Assembly: GCA_947561715.1 (NCBI GenBank)
Contig: OX387203.1
Coordinates: forward strand, 310,001 to 374,000
Direction of reading: 5' to 3'
From: Ascidia mentula
Lineage: Eukaryota; Chordata; Ascidiacea; Phlebobranchia; Ascidiidae
DNA: 64,000 bases
Below, one piece after another: positions 45,401 to 59,500 of the stretch. The translations under genes were made by a program, and so were the position numbers. Under the pieces are notes generated by a model, which was not told the origin of the DNA, did no database searches, and saw only the letters and a list, made by a program, of their open reading frames with translations. Within the stretch, counting starts at the first letter, position 1. Each line of letters begins with the position of its first letter.

Positions 45401-48241
45401 AAACATTCTTTTGTTTTCTTCGCCAATAATGGAAATGAAACCGTAAATAATGGCGGCAATTTAAAACATCGGCCTTTGGGATCAAACCAAGCAAAAATCG
45501 GGATGGGGATTCGTGGCCGAGATATCCAGGGTTCGAATCCCGGTGTGGTCAAAAGAATATAACAGTCAAAAATTTCATTAAACTCAAGTAAACGTCACTG
45601 CATTCAGTAAACGGTGCCCAGGTCCGCTCGAATGCGAATGCAACAAAGGTTTGACAACCAGTAAAGAACAATAAGTAATGATTCAAAAACAGTCCAGTTA
45701 ACTACAGTTCATCGCCAACTTTAAAACTCCTGTTACCCAGGAAACGAATTACTTGGCAAATTTCTACGTCAATCAATTACGCAACACAACAGATTCAGAA
45801 ACGAATAATTCAAAACAGATGACGTCAACGTATTGAAAGCAAGATAATTACGCACGTCAGTGGTGGAGTGAATGAGTAGGAAAGGTGATCATTAGCGTGT
45901 CTGTTGGAGAAAGAAGGTTGTCTGAAAGTCAAGGTGTGCGGGATTGGAGAGGTTATTACGTATCTGCTTCATTGCGTGAGAAGAAGGCGGTGTTCGGTGG
46001 CAGAGTTGTGGAAAGTCAAGCGAATAGGTTGGACTTTATGTAAAAGCAGGCAAGAATAATCTACACATGCAGCTATAGGAATATTCTGACGGACTAAAAA
46101 CAGTTTACTGAAAATATTACGGGCGTGTTTTTAAAGCAAATGAATCTAGCAACCTTACAAGCACATTTACCGTGAGTTTGACTAAAAATGGTGTTTCCTT
46201 GTGCAAAGCAGAGAGATGCCACCGCCCACCCAATCACAACTATACCGAAAAAACAAGAAAATATTAAACCACTGTAAACTTTTCGATGATTTAGGAAAAA
46301 CAGGAAAGAATATTATGTTATAAATCCACACTAAAGGTGGAATGTACAACAGCGCCTAGAGGGCAGAATCGCGGTTTACCAAAAGTTTTTGCTGGTACAA
46401 ATATAAGCTTACTGCTGTGGTGTAATGTGAAAGTGTAAGTGTAACCGCTAGCTATGTTGCATGTTCCACTTATGGTTAAACTCAGAACTTCGGCGGATAC
46501 ATGTAGTGTAAGCGATCTTAAAGTAGTTTAAGTACAGCAATGTAGTGATTTTATGTTGAATTTTGATGTTATATGCATTGGAAAGTTGTCAAAAGGCTTT
46601 AAATGTTTGTTAGGTAAAACATAAATAAATATTTGCCATATACAAGTTTGGTGGACAATCGCTCGGCAACTTTACGACCAAAAAAAAAACAAAATTTAAA
46701 ACCTACATATTTAATTCTTAGAAAAAACAACCGCTTGGTTTTACAAATACTTTTAATAGTGATTGCTAGTTAATCACTAACGCTTTATAAAATTTCAGAA
46801 AAAGATAATTGTTTGTCGATTATTACGTCACAGTAATCAAACAGACTGCGTAAAGTTGTTCAATATGTTTGACATTATGTTGTGTGTGAGTCATAGATAG
46901 GTGCGTGACTCACTTTTTTTCGGCGGCCAAGTGAATTACCACCCGTAGAACAATACGAGGGCCGCAAGACAGCCCAAGGCAGGCGACCTCATCAATATAC
47001 GTCGTGCGAACGCAGGTTGCACTACTGGCTGTCTGGTAGACTGCCGTTGTCATAATACATAGGACTTTCAATTTATTTGCCATCAAAACTCAAAATTATG
47101 TGACAACATATTAAGGTTTTTGTGATTTGCTGGAGACAAAATTATTGGCGTGTTAGTATATTCCTATTCAATCAGGACTGTCATCGATATTAAAACTAAA
47201 ATACTGGAAAAGGTTCATGATTTACCTCTTAAATTGTGTCTTAATAATGTCTTAAATTCATGATTTAATGGAAGTTTGAAATTTAAGATACTTAAGTTAC
47301 ATAACTAGCATTTCTACAGACAAAAATTACTGCACTGCAATTTAAGGAATAGCTGAATCCAACGCAATATCCACTATTTAAAAATAGGTCTTTGGAAATG
47401 TTATGTAAGAGACATGAGGCCGCATGCACGTGACGAGACAGATAACGACAAAAAGCGGTGCGCAGGCATTTGTGTGGAATGCTTTACCGTGCAATGCATC
47501 AACACACGCACATGCAAACAGAGTGTCACTAAACTATTCGCTTCACTATCTTGGTTTAGTCTTAGGTGAAAATCGTCTGGAACTTAATTTTTAGGAGGAA
47601 CAAGTTTTTAAAATAACAATTTATGAACTGATTTAAAATGACGGAAAAATGACTACAGCTACATACAAATAATTTCTTCGCAGCGGTAGAAACAACCGAA
47701 ATTTGATCCTTCTAAACTGTGGTGCAAAAGCCAGTGTACATTGTATTGTTGACCGCATAAAAGGCTAAGTGGTTGTTGGAAGCATGATTAATTGCAGGTG
47801 TACGCGGTGCTGTTCAAGGTTAAGTGCGACTGCTTAAGTGGTCAGGCGAGCGTAAAACCAACGACAGTTTCAGCCATAATCAGCTGCTGACCCAGAGTCT
47901 CCACAGTCAAGCTCAACTCAATGGTTTTTGTTGATGATTTAATCATTTTTATGTTTTTAATTTATTGCATTGTTAGTTCAGACTTTCAGATTAATAATTG
48001 ACCTAATTCCACTTTACATTAGACTTAAAATAAGAGAATTAGTAAGACGGTTGAAATAATGTGAGTTTAAAACGCTATTGTAAACTGGTTTGATTTATAT
48101 GCGATTAATAAATAAAAACTGGATCAAAAAACCAAAGGCCCCTGGCAGGCTGTAGATCGCACACCGTATCAATAATAATATATTAAAATCTGGTTTGATT
48201 TAAAGTTACTTGTTGTTTAGGTGTCGGAAAGTACATTAGGT
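42456..48241. other. Long non-coding region downstream of engrailed
   Basis: About 5.8 kb with no complete gene. It contains an isolated signal-peptide exon at 45056-45098 and a tRNA-like B box (GGGTTCGAATCCCGGTG) near 45522. Open frames present are short and unsupported. It could contain engrailed enhancers. Confidence 0.45.
45056..45098 (+). other. Orphan signal-peptide exon of three-finger type
   Basis: ATG followed by 14 codons (MKKLVSCISLILLI) ends in phase 1 at a strong donor, GTAAGTATG. The same layout, a signal-peptide exon ending in phase 1, starts all five three-finger genes around it. No matching downstream Cys-rich exons were found before 48242, so this is either a relic of a sixth member or the first exon of an unrecognised gene. 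Confidence 0.4.
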
Positions 48242-50174
48242 ATGTGTGGTATTAAGTGCATAGTTTTTGCTGTACTTTTGTTCGGAATTACTGATGCACA
48301 AAGGACGTATCTACAACCAGGTACCATCAGTTGTTCATTCGTATAAATGGTTTGAAACTGTTGTTTTTACAACATTTATTCATCCCGTGTAAACGCGTGC
48401 GTGAAGGTGATTGAACACGAAAACTTAACCTTGTTTTAATTTTGGAACCGATTTTGTCACAAATAATTTCTACCAAGTTTCATGTTTTCTTTGGGCAGAA
48501 AATAAAACCAAAGTCCCCGAAACTTCGGTGTGTTACCAGGGAACAAATCAAGACTACACAGATGAACATTGCTTAAACTCACAGGTCAGTGGAATCAAGT
48601 TTGAATATTGAGTAAAACTTTTGATTATGTCTGTTTTCAAATTCCAATGCAAGATTTATTAGAAACAAGGTGAAGCGTTTAAATAGCATTTTTACTCCTT
48701 ATACTTTTGTAATGTTTCATATAAAATGCGTCCAAGAACATCCTTAAATGTCGCCTCGCAATGACCAACTATGACGTCACAACACGTAGCGTCGCGTTAT
48801 CCGGCTCCTTCAACAAACAATTCCCCGCCAATATTCCACTATAGTCAAGCACCTTGTAATAAGACAGATTGATGAAAAGTACCACCTGCCACCAGACCAT
48901 AGAAATATAAGATTGGCACTCGCGCCCACCTTCATCTGACAATGACAGGTGGTGTATTGGGATTCACAAGACACAGGGAAATGTGGGAAACTCAAATCTA
49001 TTTTGGACGGAATAAAGAATATATTAAATTTTGCTTTAGATCCGGTAGCCAACAAAAACCAATAAGTCCCAACAATATATTTTTTCTGTTTATGACAATA
49101 AGTCCAGTTTTCGACTGACAAAGAAAATTGAGGCTTTTTCGTTTGGTAGAAATATTACTTTGCAAAAATACGTTTTTACCGAAAACCCCCAGCACTATTA
49201 AAGTTGGGATCTTATACTTAAACAGCAACTATCAACTTATATATCTACACAGGATATGTGTCTGACAAGTGTGAATATCAGGGGTGGAGAAATGCGTGTG
49301 ACGAAATCCTGTACAGAGACGGAGGAATGTTTGGTGCTACAGAGGAGTGGGGAAAATTTATGTACGGGGTTCGACCCAACCAATACACAGGTATGAAGGT
49401 TTGCCAGACATGGTTATTTCTGTGGTGCTTGCCAATATGTTGGCCCAGGTCTTAATTATCCGCCATAAATATGTGGCAAATCGCGCAGGTCTTGACTTGC
49501 TGTTCAGCCGCTGAAATTCGAGAACTGCAAAATCTTTTATTATCCCAAAAAATATCAAATTAATCTTTAAACCTACATAAGTTTGCCTTAACACTGGGTT
49601 TTGGTAAATACAGAATTTAATGAGCAACTGTATTGACAACAAGAGGATTAGACTAGGCCCGTGTAAACTATACATACCCGTGCGATAATTCCGGTCGGGT
49701 GTTTACTACAATTCCACCCGCCAAGAAAAGTTTAAATTAGTGTGGTTTATAAGATCTCTGTTCACAACAAACTAAAGTAATTCCAACTTTCAAATGTTTG
49801 CTTTTGTTAGAAAATTAGTTTGTAAATTATTGTAAGTAGGTTAGTTTAATAAACTGTGACGGTGGAAATATTCTTGTCCACTGCAGACTCGCATGGACCG
49901 ATGCCTAAAGTTGTAATAATATCTTGGGGCCTCAGTTAAAAGTTTAACCCAACCCTGGTTTAGGCTTCTGCTGATTTAACATAAAAACTGGGTGCAGTGG
50001 TGTTATGTTGCAATAAAGTAACGTTGTTTTTGTTATGACGCCACAAATATTTACTTGATACAGGAGTCGACTTGCCATATTTGCTGTGTCGGCGATCGCT
50101 GCAACTTCTTCGACACCGCTGCCGAGTTGGAAGAAGCTTACGGAGTTATTTCAAGAATTAAAATCTCACCTTGA
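48242..50174 (+). CDS. Secreted three-finger (Ly6/uPAR-like) protein 5
   Basis: Four exons (48242-48320, 48499-48584, 49253-49390, 50064-50174) join in frame to 137 residues. The signal peptide (CIVFAVLLFGITDAQ) precedes VCYQGTNQDYTDEHC, a central block MCLTSVNIRGGEMRVTKSC and the ending CHICCVGDRCNFFDTAAE. Exon phases (1, 0, 0) equal those of the other four genes. The C-terminal tail (ELEEAYGVISRIKISP) is not hydrophobic enough for a GPI signal. It lies beyond engrailed, 10 kb from protein 4. Antisense open frames at 48810-49228 fall in its second intron and are not supported. Confidence 0.75.
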
Positions 50175-53100
50175 CTAAAAACAAACAAGCGCAACTGGCA
50201 AGAGACTCGAAGCGCCGACAACATATGGATTCGACCACACCATATTTTTGTTGTTTAACCAACGTCAGTCTCAAATTCCACGTCGTCATAATCACATTTA
50301 TTACAATAGTAAAAATAATTGTCTTAAAACTTATTCTGACGTCATAAACAGTCTCTGTTGCCCAAGCGCGCTTTTTAGTTGCAATAGCAATACATAGAGC
50401 CGGATTAGTTGACACGCATGGCTGGTTGCATTAGTTGCAAGGTTATACGGCTTATACACTGTAGGAGCGCAGTAGTGGCAACACCGGGATTCGAACCAGC
50501 GCTATCCCGTCTTCTTTGTCTTTTGTCAAATTTAATGACGGATTGAAAAATATTTTCCTTCCTGTTTACGCCTTCATTTGTAAACCTGTTTGCTTGCATT
50601 TACAAACGTTCAAATATTGCATTTCTACGAGGGCGAATCGTTGTTTTTCTATATCTAAGTTAAGACGGTTTTGCTTTTTAAAAAATGTTGAAGATTATAT
50701 TGTTGTTGGATATTTTTCCTTTGCATTCAGCAGATGGCAAATCTGCCTTATTTAACTCACTTTTAACCTATTTTATCGTATTGTGATCTTCCAACTTATG
50801 GAATAAATGTTTGCTAACTTCGTTTAGTATACCCATTGACAGTATACTAAAAAAGTAATTCCACTGCTTCAAACAGTTCGTTTTGAGGTCGCGTTGTGTC
50901 ACTTTGCAGCAAATATTTAAATTGAACTAATAAAAATATACAAGGCAGAACCACATTTGAAGCCCATTTTCTGTAGTTTTCAAATACCGGAGTTTGCGTG
51001 AATTTAATATTTGCAATGGAACGTAGTTGCATTTAATAAACCGAAATATATGGCTGTGTTTCGTATATCAACCTTGTACTTTGAAGTTGATGGTCTTTCA
51101 CCGTGATACGATCACAACAAAGTGAGCGCAGTGAAGTTATCAACGTGTCAGATCAGATGTGGTCATTATAGGTGAGATGATATACGGCCAGTAAAGGTCA
51201 AGAATTGGTTTACATCAAACTTACCGTCCAAGACAGCTACTAACGTTCGACATGGGTTTGTATATAAACTCACCAATGCCCTGTTTGTTTTACAACAATG
51301 TTCTTCATGGGTGGGAATGGTTATGTAGTATTTGTACAAGCTAATAGGACCAGTACATATTGATTAACAAACAACTTATAATTCGTCTCGAGTTAACCAA
51401 ATAAACGTCGACTTATTTTCCCAAAAATGCCATGCACGACTTTAACGTGTCATTATTCAATGCCGAAATACCTTACGATTGTGACTTGTCATAATTCCAA
51501 TATTGTTTCAAATAAACGCTCAATTTTATAAAGGGAGGACATAAAAATAGAAGGAAGAGTAAAACTGGGTAAAACTGATCTACAAAGATATTTTGTGAAA
51601 CTGCTCTCGAAAGTGGAGGAAAAGGGAAAAAGACACAACTTTAAACCGAGCGGTTTTATAGCAAATATCAGAATAAAGATTCGCCCAAGCGATAAGTTCC
51701 ACTTCCCACATAACGACTGCACGGATGAATGAGAAAAGAGCGAGTTTGACTGGAAGTCTGCCAACTTCACAAGCTTGTTTACATCTCAGTTTGACACATC
51801 ATCGATTAAAGAGCTCGCATTAAAGATTGGAAAACCTTGCTTGTAGTTAAGCTTAGGCTGGCAAATGGATTACAGGCGCTAGATGCTGGTCATAGATGGC
51901 AGTAATTACTCGACTATTATTCATGATAATAATTGCAAACTCTGTCCATTATTGCTTATTTAGGATTATTTTCAAAGACTTTTTACGATAAAGATCGTTG
52001 GTGGATTGTTTTTTATCAATTGGCTAGGAATCCAACAAAATTTTCCACTTCCCAATAACATGCTATGTACGCTGTCGGGACACGATTAAGTGAGGTATTG
52101 GATTTGTCAATGTGGGCGTAATCTTGACTAAAAGATACAAAACCACGGAACCCATTGTAAAAAAACGCCTTAATCCCGAAACTTGATCGGATTACGAGAT
52201 TACGACATGCCTGCGATATTTTCCCTGTGCGTAAACAAAGGCTAGCGTACAGGATTATACTTGTACAGTGCCACATACACAGAGAATGTCGTTTGTATGC
52301 AGCTATAACAGCCAAATCGACCATCAAAAAATGTCCTTCACCAAAGAAAAAGGTTGTAAAATTGTGGTGAAAGTTAGTTGGGTGTAGAGCGGTTTCACAT
52401 GTGGCCGAGGTTGCGTAAAAAGGTTTGAAATTCGGTTCAAATGGTGGACCTTATTAACATGCAACCTGCTGTCTCGTATCTAGTAGCGCAGTTAAATACC
52501 CTTCAAAATTATACACAAATGTCGTCAAGCATCCACCTACCTCGAAACAATTTATGTGTGTTACGTCATAAAAATACACAGATTCATACGTCATAAGCTT
52601 CGAACTAAATCGACCGCTTGGATTGGAGTACGCATTATGTAGGATTAAGTTTGCGAAACATGATATTTGGGATCAAATCGACAATAATAATGGTTAGCCT
52701 TCGTATTTGCCAGCGTCAAAGTGTTAAGAAACCAAACAAGTCGAACTTTTGTGGACGAGATAACATACGTGCGGTTTCGTGCGGTTACGTGCGGTTTCGT
52801 GCGGTTACGTGCGGTTTCGTGCGGTTACGTGCAAAGGTGATTGAAATTCAACCACGAGTTGTTATGCAAATAAACAACGTAACAACCGCATAACAACCTG
52901 TCTATACCAGTGTCCGGCAACTAAAAGTCACGTGGTATCTTTCCATCTTTTCCCACAGCATTTCTGACCATGAACAGATTTTGTGGAAACCGGAACATTA
53001 GAGTTTGGCAACAAAACCCATTCAACCATTTATTTTAGATCAGACAAAACTTGGTTCTAGCGCAGAGGAGAGGGGAGGGGGGGGAGTAAATCTGTGTCAA

Positions 53101-53539
53101 CATAGTGTTGGTGGTGTTTGCTAACCAGACAAGTGTTTCACGTGACACAATGTCAACGTGAATCTGACTTCCAAGAAACATGAAATAAAATATCAACTCA
53201 CGTATATCAAATATATTTTGATGCCCTTGGCTATAAGGACGCAACATTACTGTATGAGATATATCAGATCGGGGTAAATATGAAACGGCCGCATTATAAC
53301 GTGACTGAACCTAGCGGTGGCTCTCGCGTCGATTAAAAGTCCATTATGAACAATCCTTGTTATAGAAATAAGTGCAGCACATAATCACTACCACGCATAT
53401 GTTTGTTCAAATTGAATACAAGAAAATGATTGTTGATTTGACATTTATTTGTAACAACTATACGAGAAATGTTAAGTGCAAACACTACAAACGGATTGTC
53501 CGTACAAACGTGAATAAAGAAACGTTTGCAACACGTGTA
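50175..53539. other. Intergenic
   Basis: No supported exon. It holds a tRNA-like B box on the minus strand near 50490 (GGTTCGAATCCCGGTGTTGC) and the short tandem repeat at 52771. Several minus-strand open frames of 60-103 codons have no splice or motif support. Confidence 0.45.
52771..52830 (+). repeat. 10-bp tandem repeat, six units
   Basis: Units GCGGTTTCGT and GCGGTTACGT alternate three times, which makes a perfect 20-bp higher-order repeat. It looks like a simple minisatellite. Confidence 0.95.
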
Positions 53540-56500
53540 TTACGTAGTGCCAAACGCACACTTCACATAAGCGCAAGGTCCCACATTTTTATCCAAATAA
53601 CAACAAAGCCAGTCCAGTGCCGACGAAAGAAGGAAATACACGCCTTCACCTCCAGACTCGCATAACCTTGGACCAAAGTTAGACGCTCCATACTGCACCC
53701 AGCGGCCGTTTTCTTCGCACACCAGAGGTCCTCCTGAGTCGCCCTTTCAAAAAAACAACATTCACTGGATCTGAACAACCCGACCCTGTTCTCAACTGAT
53801 GGTAACTCTACACTCTACACCGCATTGAACGAAGCCGATCTACTTTTCATTCTATGCACATTTTTCTTCTCTCTCTACTTACTCTGTCACTGGGATAGAC
53901 CTGACAATATCAATGCTAATCTAATAACAACCATAATCTTGGGTATTCTACAGTCGCAGAAACAAACAACACAATCTACTTGTAATATCTGTTTGTTATT
54001 GCTTATCTTGTAGAGGCCACTGCAGTGGCATATATTAACCAAAACTGTTTATACCACCAAAGATTATCTTATGTAAGTAGTAAACACAGCGAGTCACAGT
54101 ACAACAAAACTGATGCCACCAGGCGGTTACAACCTTTAAAGTTCTGATAAAAGATAAACAGGGAAATTTAATTTTTGTCGCATGAGGTTGAGCTTTCCTT
54201 ACTGTAAACAATCTACAGATGGCCTCTACAAGGCAAGCCGAGCATTTAACTAAAAACACGATTCGAACGGATTTACAAATTACGTTGCTAAGAATGCAAA
54301 ATTCCCTACGCAACACAGAACACCTGCACTTGCTAGTTATAGCTAAAGGCATGCATAGATACAACAGCAATGCCTACATAATAAACCACCCCACCATCCT
54401 CTTACAAACACACGATAAATCTCAGACATCCAACACAACTAACTTACTCTGCACTGCAAGTTTGGATTCCCTTTCACCGTCGATCGTTTGGCGCATATAT
54501 TGTGGTTCGGGTTGTAATAAAACTTCCTGTAGACACGTTGACATCTTGCAGGCGACTCTATGAACTGGACAGCTTGCTTCAACTTGTTCCTATCCGTCTT
54601 AGCTGTGGAGACATAACCCTTGTTACCATCCTGTTGCTCATGATGTATCATCATCACAATGTATAACGGTGACATCACAATATATATCGGTGACATCACA
54701 ACATATAACCCTGTCTAGTTGAAGGCCAGTTGTTTATAATGTCAACGTTTTGCTCACAGAGACAAGGAATCCCAACATAGATTTTACGACCACGTGTCAT
54801 ATTCGAACACGAATGCCAAACCTCACGACTGCTAAAAAGATACATGTTTACCAGTGTTGCTTGTGAACCCCCATCCAACCACCCAGCATCTCCTCTTATC
54901 ACGTGGGATGACGTCAGGGTTGGGAAGGCACACGGGCGCCACCTCGCGGCGGTACTTGATGTCGCGCTGCCGAACAAATGTGGACGAGATAAACAGTGTT
55001 GGGATCTAAGTAAACATGGAGCCAACAATATGAATTGTGTGATTAAAGCTGACATATAAGTTGAAACAGCGGACATCTGAACACAGATCACGAAAAGTGT
55101 TGGAATATGGCAACGAATTGGAAGACCCACACGTTATTAATAGAGAAACAATGGCAACTTACATTGAGGTAGAGCAGGGCAAGGTCGTATTGGTTGGTTG
55201 GGTCGTCGTACTTGGGGTGGTAAACTATCTTTTTTATAGAGAAGACATCTCCATCAAGTGTTGAAAGTTCACGTTGGTCATGCCTTCCGACCACTACTTG
55301 ATAGGTCGTTTCCTTTCTGGTGAAGTTATTTGCTTATCGGTACGGTAGAAATTGTATGCTGGATGTATGCAGCGTATATAAAACCACCACACAATTAATA
55401 TTATCATGATTTTAACAACAATTGTTTAAATATTCAAACACTGCAAAACAGGACCACGTAACTAATTTTACATTTCCAAAGATAAGAAGTGTGTATCACA
55501 AAGCAAAAGCAGGATATTTTGTCAAGGAAGCAACAGAAACTGAATTTATTGTATGTTGAACTTACAGCAATGAGTTTCCCTTGGCAAAGCAGTGAGCAGC
55601 TGTTACAATCCATCTCTTGGCAACTATTGACCCACCACACTTCCAGAATGAGTAAGTGTATTTCATAACATTTGTGTAGTAATCACGTTTACCTTTCAGA
55701 TTATTAATACTGATTGCCCACGGCCATGAATGGGCTATAGCTTCTCTACCACCTGTGATTATGCAGTAATTAATCAAATTGGAGATGAATTTATGAACCA
55801 ACATATAATAAACATAAACAAGAAAATGAGTCCAAGACCAAGTAGACACTGATATTTAGATTAACTTTTTGATAAATTAATTTCAGCCACATTGTTTGGT
55901 TATGGTTTTCTATACAACAAGAGATTCTCAACAAGGGGTCTACGGTATAGGGTTGATCACAAAATACATTTGTTGAAAGAACAAATATGATTGTTATAAT
56001 ACAGGAGAGAATTGCACTAATTATTGCAATCCAACTTTTATGATGCCAAGTTATTTGTGCAATTATAAACTGCATTTTGTTAGATTGCTGACCAGCAGCT
56101 ATAAGTTGAGAATCTACTAAATTTGGCTGGTGACCACTGACCTGAACAAGATAAAAAACGGCTAAAAAGTTTTTATCCAATACTTCATATGGACCAGATT
56201 ACAGATTAAGCTGCTATATATTGGTTACCGACAATCTTGCCAGATTGTAGAATTGGTAGAATTGCCTGTTTTCCACAGTGTTGGTTCATGTAGAAACTCT
56301 GTCTTTCATCTGGTTCAGTTTTCCGGGTGTTTAAGGTTCCGGAAAGTTGTACGCCCCCATAAGCTATCCCTGTAAGTTGAATATTGTTACTGACAGTTCT
56401 TGCTATAAAGTTTAGTGACTTCAACATGAACAAGCCAATGTAGGTTTTGAATATTAGCACAGATTTAAATTATTTTTTTAGAAGTATTTTCCTTCTGGCC

Positions 56501-59500
56501 TTAAAATGGACATCGCCTTTATTTTCACCTACGTTTTGTCGGCATTTTGGCGAGAAATCTTCAGGGTTAAATTAGAATGCCATAAGGACAGTTCTTCTTA
56601 AATTACTAAATTTTTTAGATGTTTAAACACAAGTCGCTTCTAAACATATTAACAGTTCTGATGAAGCAAATAGTGTTAAAACGCTTTGTGTGGGGAATAT
56701 ATCTTATTTTGAATGCTGACTGATTTAAAGTTTTCGATAATTTCATTAAATCAGTTAGTTTAGCAAACCTCCAACTCTTTTGTAAGCTTTCAGGCCTTCT
56801 CCATTTGGAATTCCATTTGTGTAACTTCCAGTAAAGCCATATCCATGTGCTGATGTTAGGTTAAAAGTTAGTTCCGCTGATATAAACAAAGTGTTAGGTT
56901 GGCAAGTTTAAACCCCTGTTGTAATCCACACATACCTGGTGGTTGTATGTTGAAAGATAGGTCAGCACACGTTGATGGTGGTTTATCACACACATACTTT
57001 CTACATTTCATTACAACATACTTGAGTTATCGTGAACGTTTAAAAGATACAAAGCCCAAAATCTACAGATATTATAACTCAACATTTCATTGGTAAATAA
57101 CTTATCCTATCATCAAAACAACATCAATTTTGCTACATGGTGGCCAAAAATATAACCAAATTATTGCCAGAAAAGCTGTATTGCAGCAATAAAACATGCC
57201 TGGCAGCATCAGTAGTAATTTAATTTTGTAACAGCTTAGATTTTATAGGAAAAGTGTGAACAAGAAAATGACGCACCTGATTACTTGTGTAAGAAACGCA
57301 GCAATTTCATCAACTTTATCCACATTATTAACATGCATTACAAAGTTGGTTGCTGGGACAGACGCATATTGTTGGGGATAATAATACCTAAAAATGCACC
57401 AAAATTTAATATAAACATGGCTACAGATTTGACATAAAAACATGGTTCAACTTGTTAAAAACTCACGATTTTAGCAGATCAACATCCCAGTTATATCCAA
57501 CATAGGCAATGTTGACACCTCGCTCTTTCAACCTTCTCACATACTCCAGGTTTATCTCAGCATCCGGACCAGATACAAATTGTGACATCACAATGAGGAG
57601 TTTGTTACGTTTGCCAATATTCTTCCTCAGAAAAATTGACTGATCTTCCAATTTCTAAAAAGTAACCTTTATGTCCCGAATCCCACACAAATTTCGACAC
57701 TAGTTCAGAAAATTGTTGAAGGAAACAGAATAAACGTCAAACCTGAATAAACTTCCATAATTTTTCATTGGTTATGTCAACAGAGTGTGGTGGAATCCCT
57801 TCCATGGCTTCACTCATTCGACGGATGGTTCCAGTTGATGTATCCTGTCCAATCATGGTCATGATTTCCCCGCTTGAATCTACCTGCAAGAAAATGCTGT
57901 TAAAACTGTTCAATAAACAGCTAGAAAGCGGTATGACAAAGACATTCATTTATAACACAAACGATACAGACTTTGTCCTGAGCAAGACTTGATACATACA
58001 TCATCTGTTCCAGAAACTGACAGAGTTCCAAACCCTAGTCCAAGCTTGATCTAAACCAACATGTTCTGGTTAAGTTGTAATCATGCAACACAAATCATAC
58101 TTGGTCGAACTGGAATGCGTCGAATATTTTCTGGTACATGGAGATCATTTTTGTATTTTCTGGATTATTCTTTAACGAACCCAAACTTTGAATGAAGAAA
58201 ACATCACCACAACTACAACACAAACAGAAAATCCTGTTTAAAGCACAACATTGTTGGCAATTGTTTTTCTTATGTTTATTTCTCAGTAATGTCAAGTTAC
58301 TATGTCCTAAGTATGGATCCGCCAGTCTGAACATAATATACAGATTAGTAACAATTTACCCACAAGCTCCAGAATATGAAGTTACAGGTGGTATGGTTGT
58401 GCTGGGGATTATCTCCAGTGCTGATAAATAACTTCTGTCCACTAAAAATGCACAAAGACATTGTTAGAATAGACAATAAAATATGTTGATTTGTAATAAA
58501 CATTTACAAGTATCAACATTAGTGGGTGTTGCTTGATTGTTAAATTATTAATTATTTCCAAAACAAGCATTGATAGAGGTCAAACCTCTTTATAATTGCA
58601 AGAGGAAAACAATAAACATTGACTTTAGACTTACTTCTTAGCTCTGGATTTTCCATCAGAATGTTATCGGTATCGAAAATCTTCATGATATCTTCCATAA
58701 GTTTCTTGATCTGAGAATTCTCCCAAGGTTTGTATGGGAAGAACCCCTGAATCAAGTTGAAGCTGTTTCTTATGCAGAAAATATATCAAAACCAATAGAG
58801 TTAAGACATGTTGCTGCAATATATATCATTTTTGTATCTGAAATAGGTCAACAGACGGTTAGGGCAGTTCCATGATATCAACACAGTGATGATTTATAGC
58901 TTGCCCCAGCCAACATGTACACACCTGTGCGTTGGCATTGTAACCTCCATGTACGTTTATTTTCACAAGCACAGAAGCACTTCCACTTAGAGGAGGTTGG
59001 AAAACAACAGCTACAGAGCGTGGGTCGAAGTGAAGATTAAGCAAAGCTCGACGCATCTACAAATTGTGGTGCTTTTATTTCAGAGACTGCATAAATTTCA
59101 TGCCTTCAACTTCCTATTTTAATTTTACCTTTGTTTCTAGTTTTCGTTGGATTGTTATGGCCACTAGAGGGCTTCCAAGTTGAAGAGTTGAATAATCAGT
59201 TGGTGTTCTGTCGAATTTCAGCATTTTGAACTGGACTGAAGAAACAAAAAATCCCCTTGACTGTTGCGTTAGACATGGGCATTGTTGGCATCAGTTTGTT
59301 TCCAAACAATTCAAGCATTACTCAGCATAATGTCACCAACCTAACATTAAAGCTTTATTGGCTTCTTGTAGGCCTTCTGTGGTGGTTTTTGGTCCAACTG
59401 TTGGCGCCACATTAAATTTTCTTGTCCAGCTCGGCCCAGGGCCTACATAATAAAGAAGTTTAACATTTACAAGCCACTGTAAAGCGTTTGAAGCTGACAT

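Noticed and set aside
45500-45550. Intact tRNA gene with GGGTTCGAATCCCGG
   Set aside because: Only the B-box arm is recognisable; a full cloverleaf could not be drawn.
48810-49228. Two antisense frames of 76 and 103 codons
   Set aside because: They fall in an intron of three-finger gene 5 and show no coding features.
30869-50174. GPI-anchored Ly6 proteins
   Set aside because: None of the five predicted C-termini has the hydrophobic tail needed for a GPI signal, so they are called secreted.
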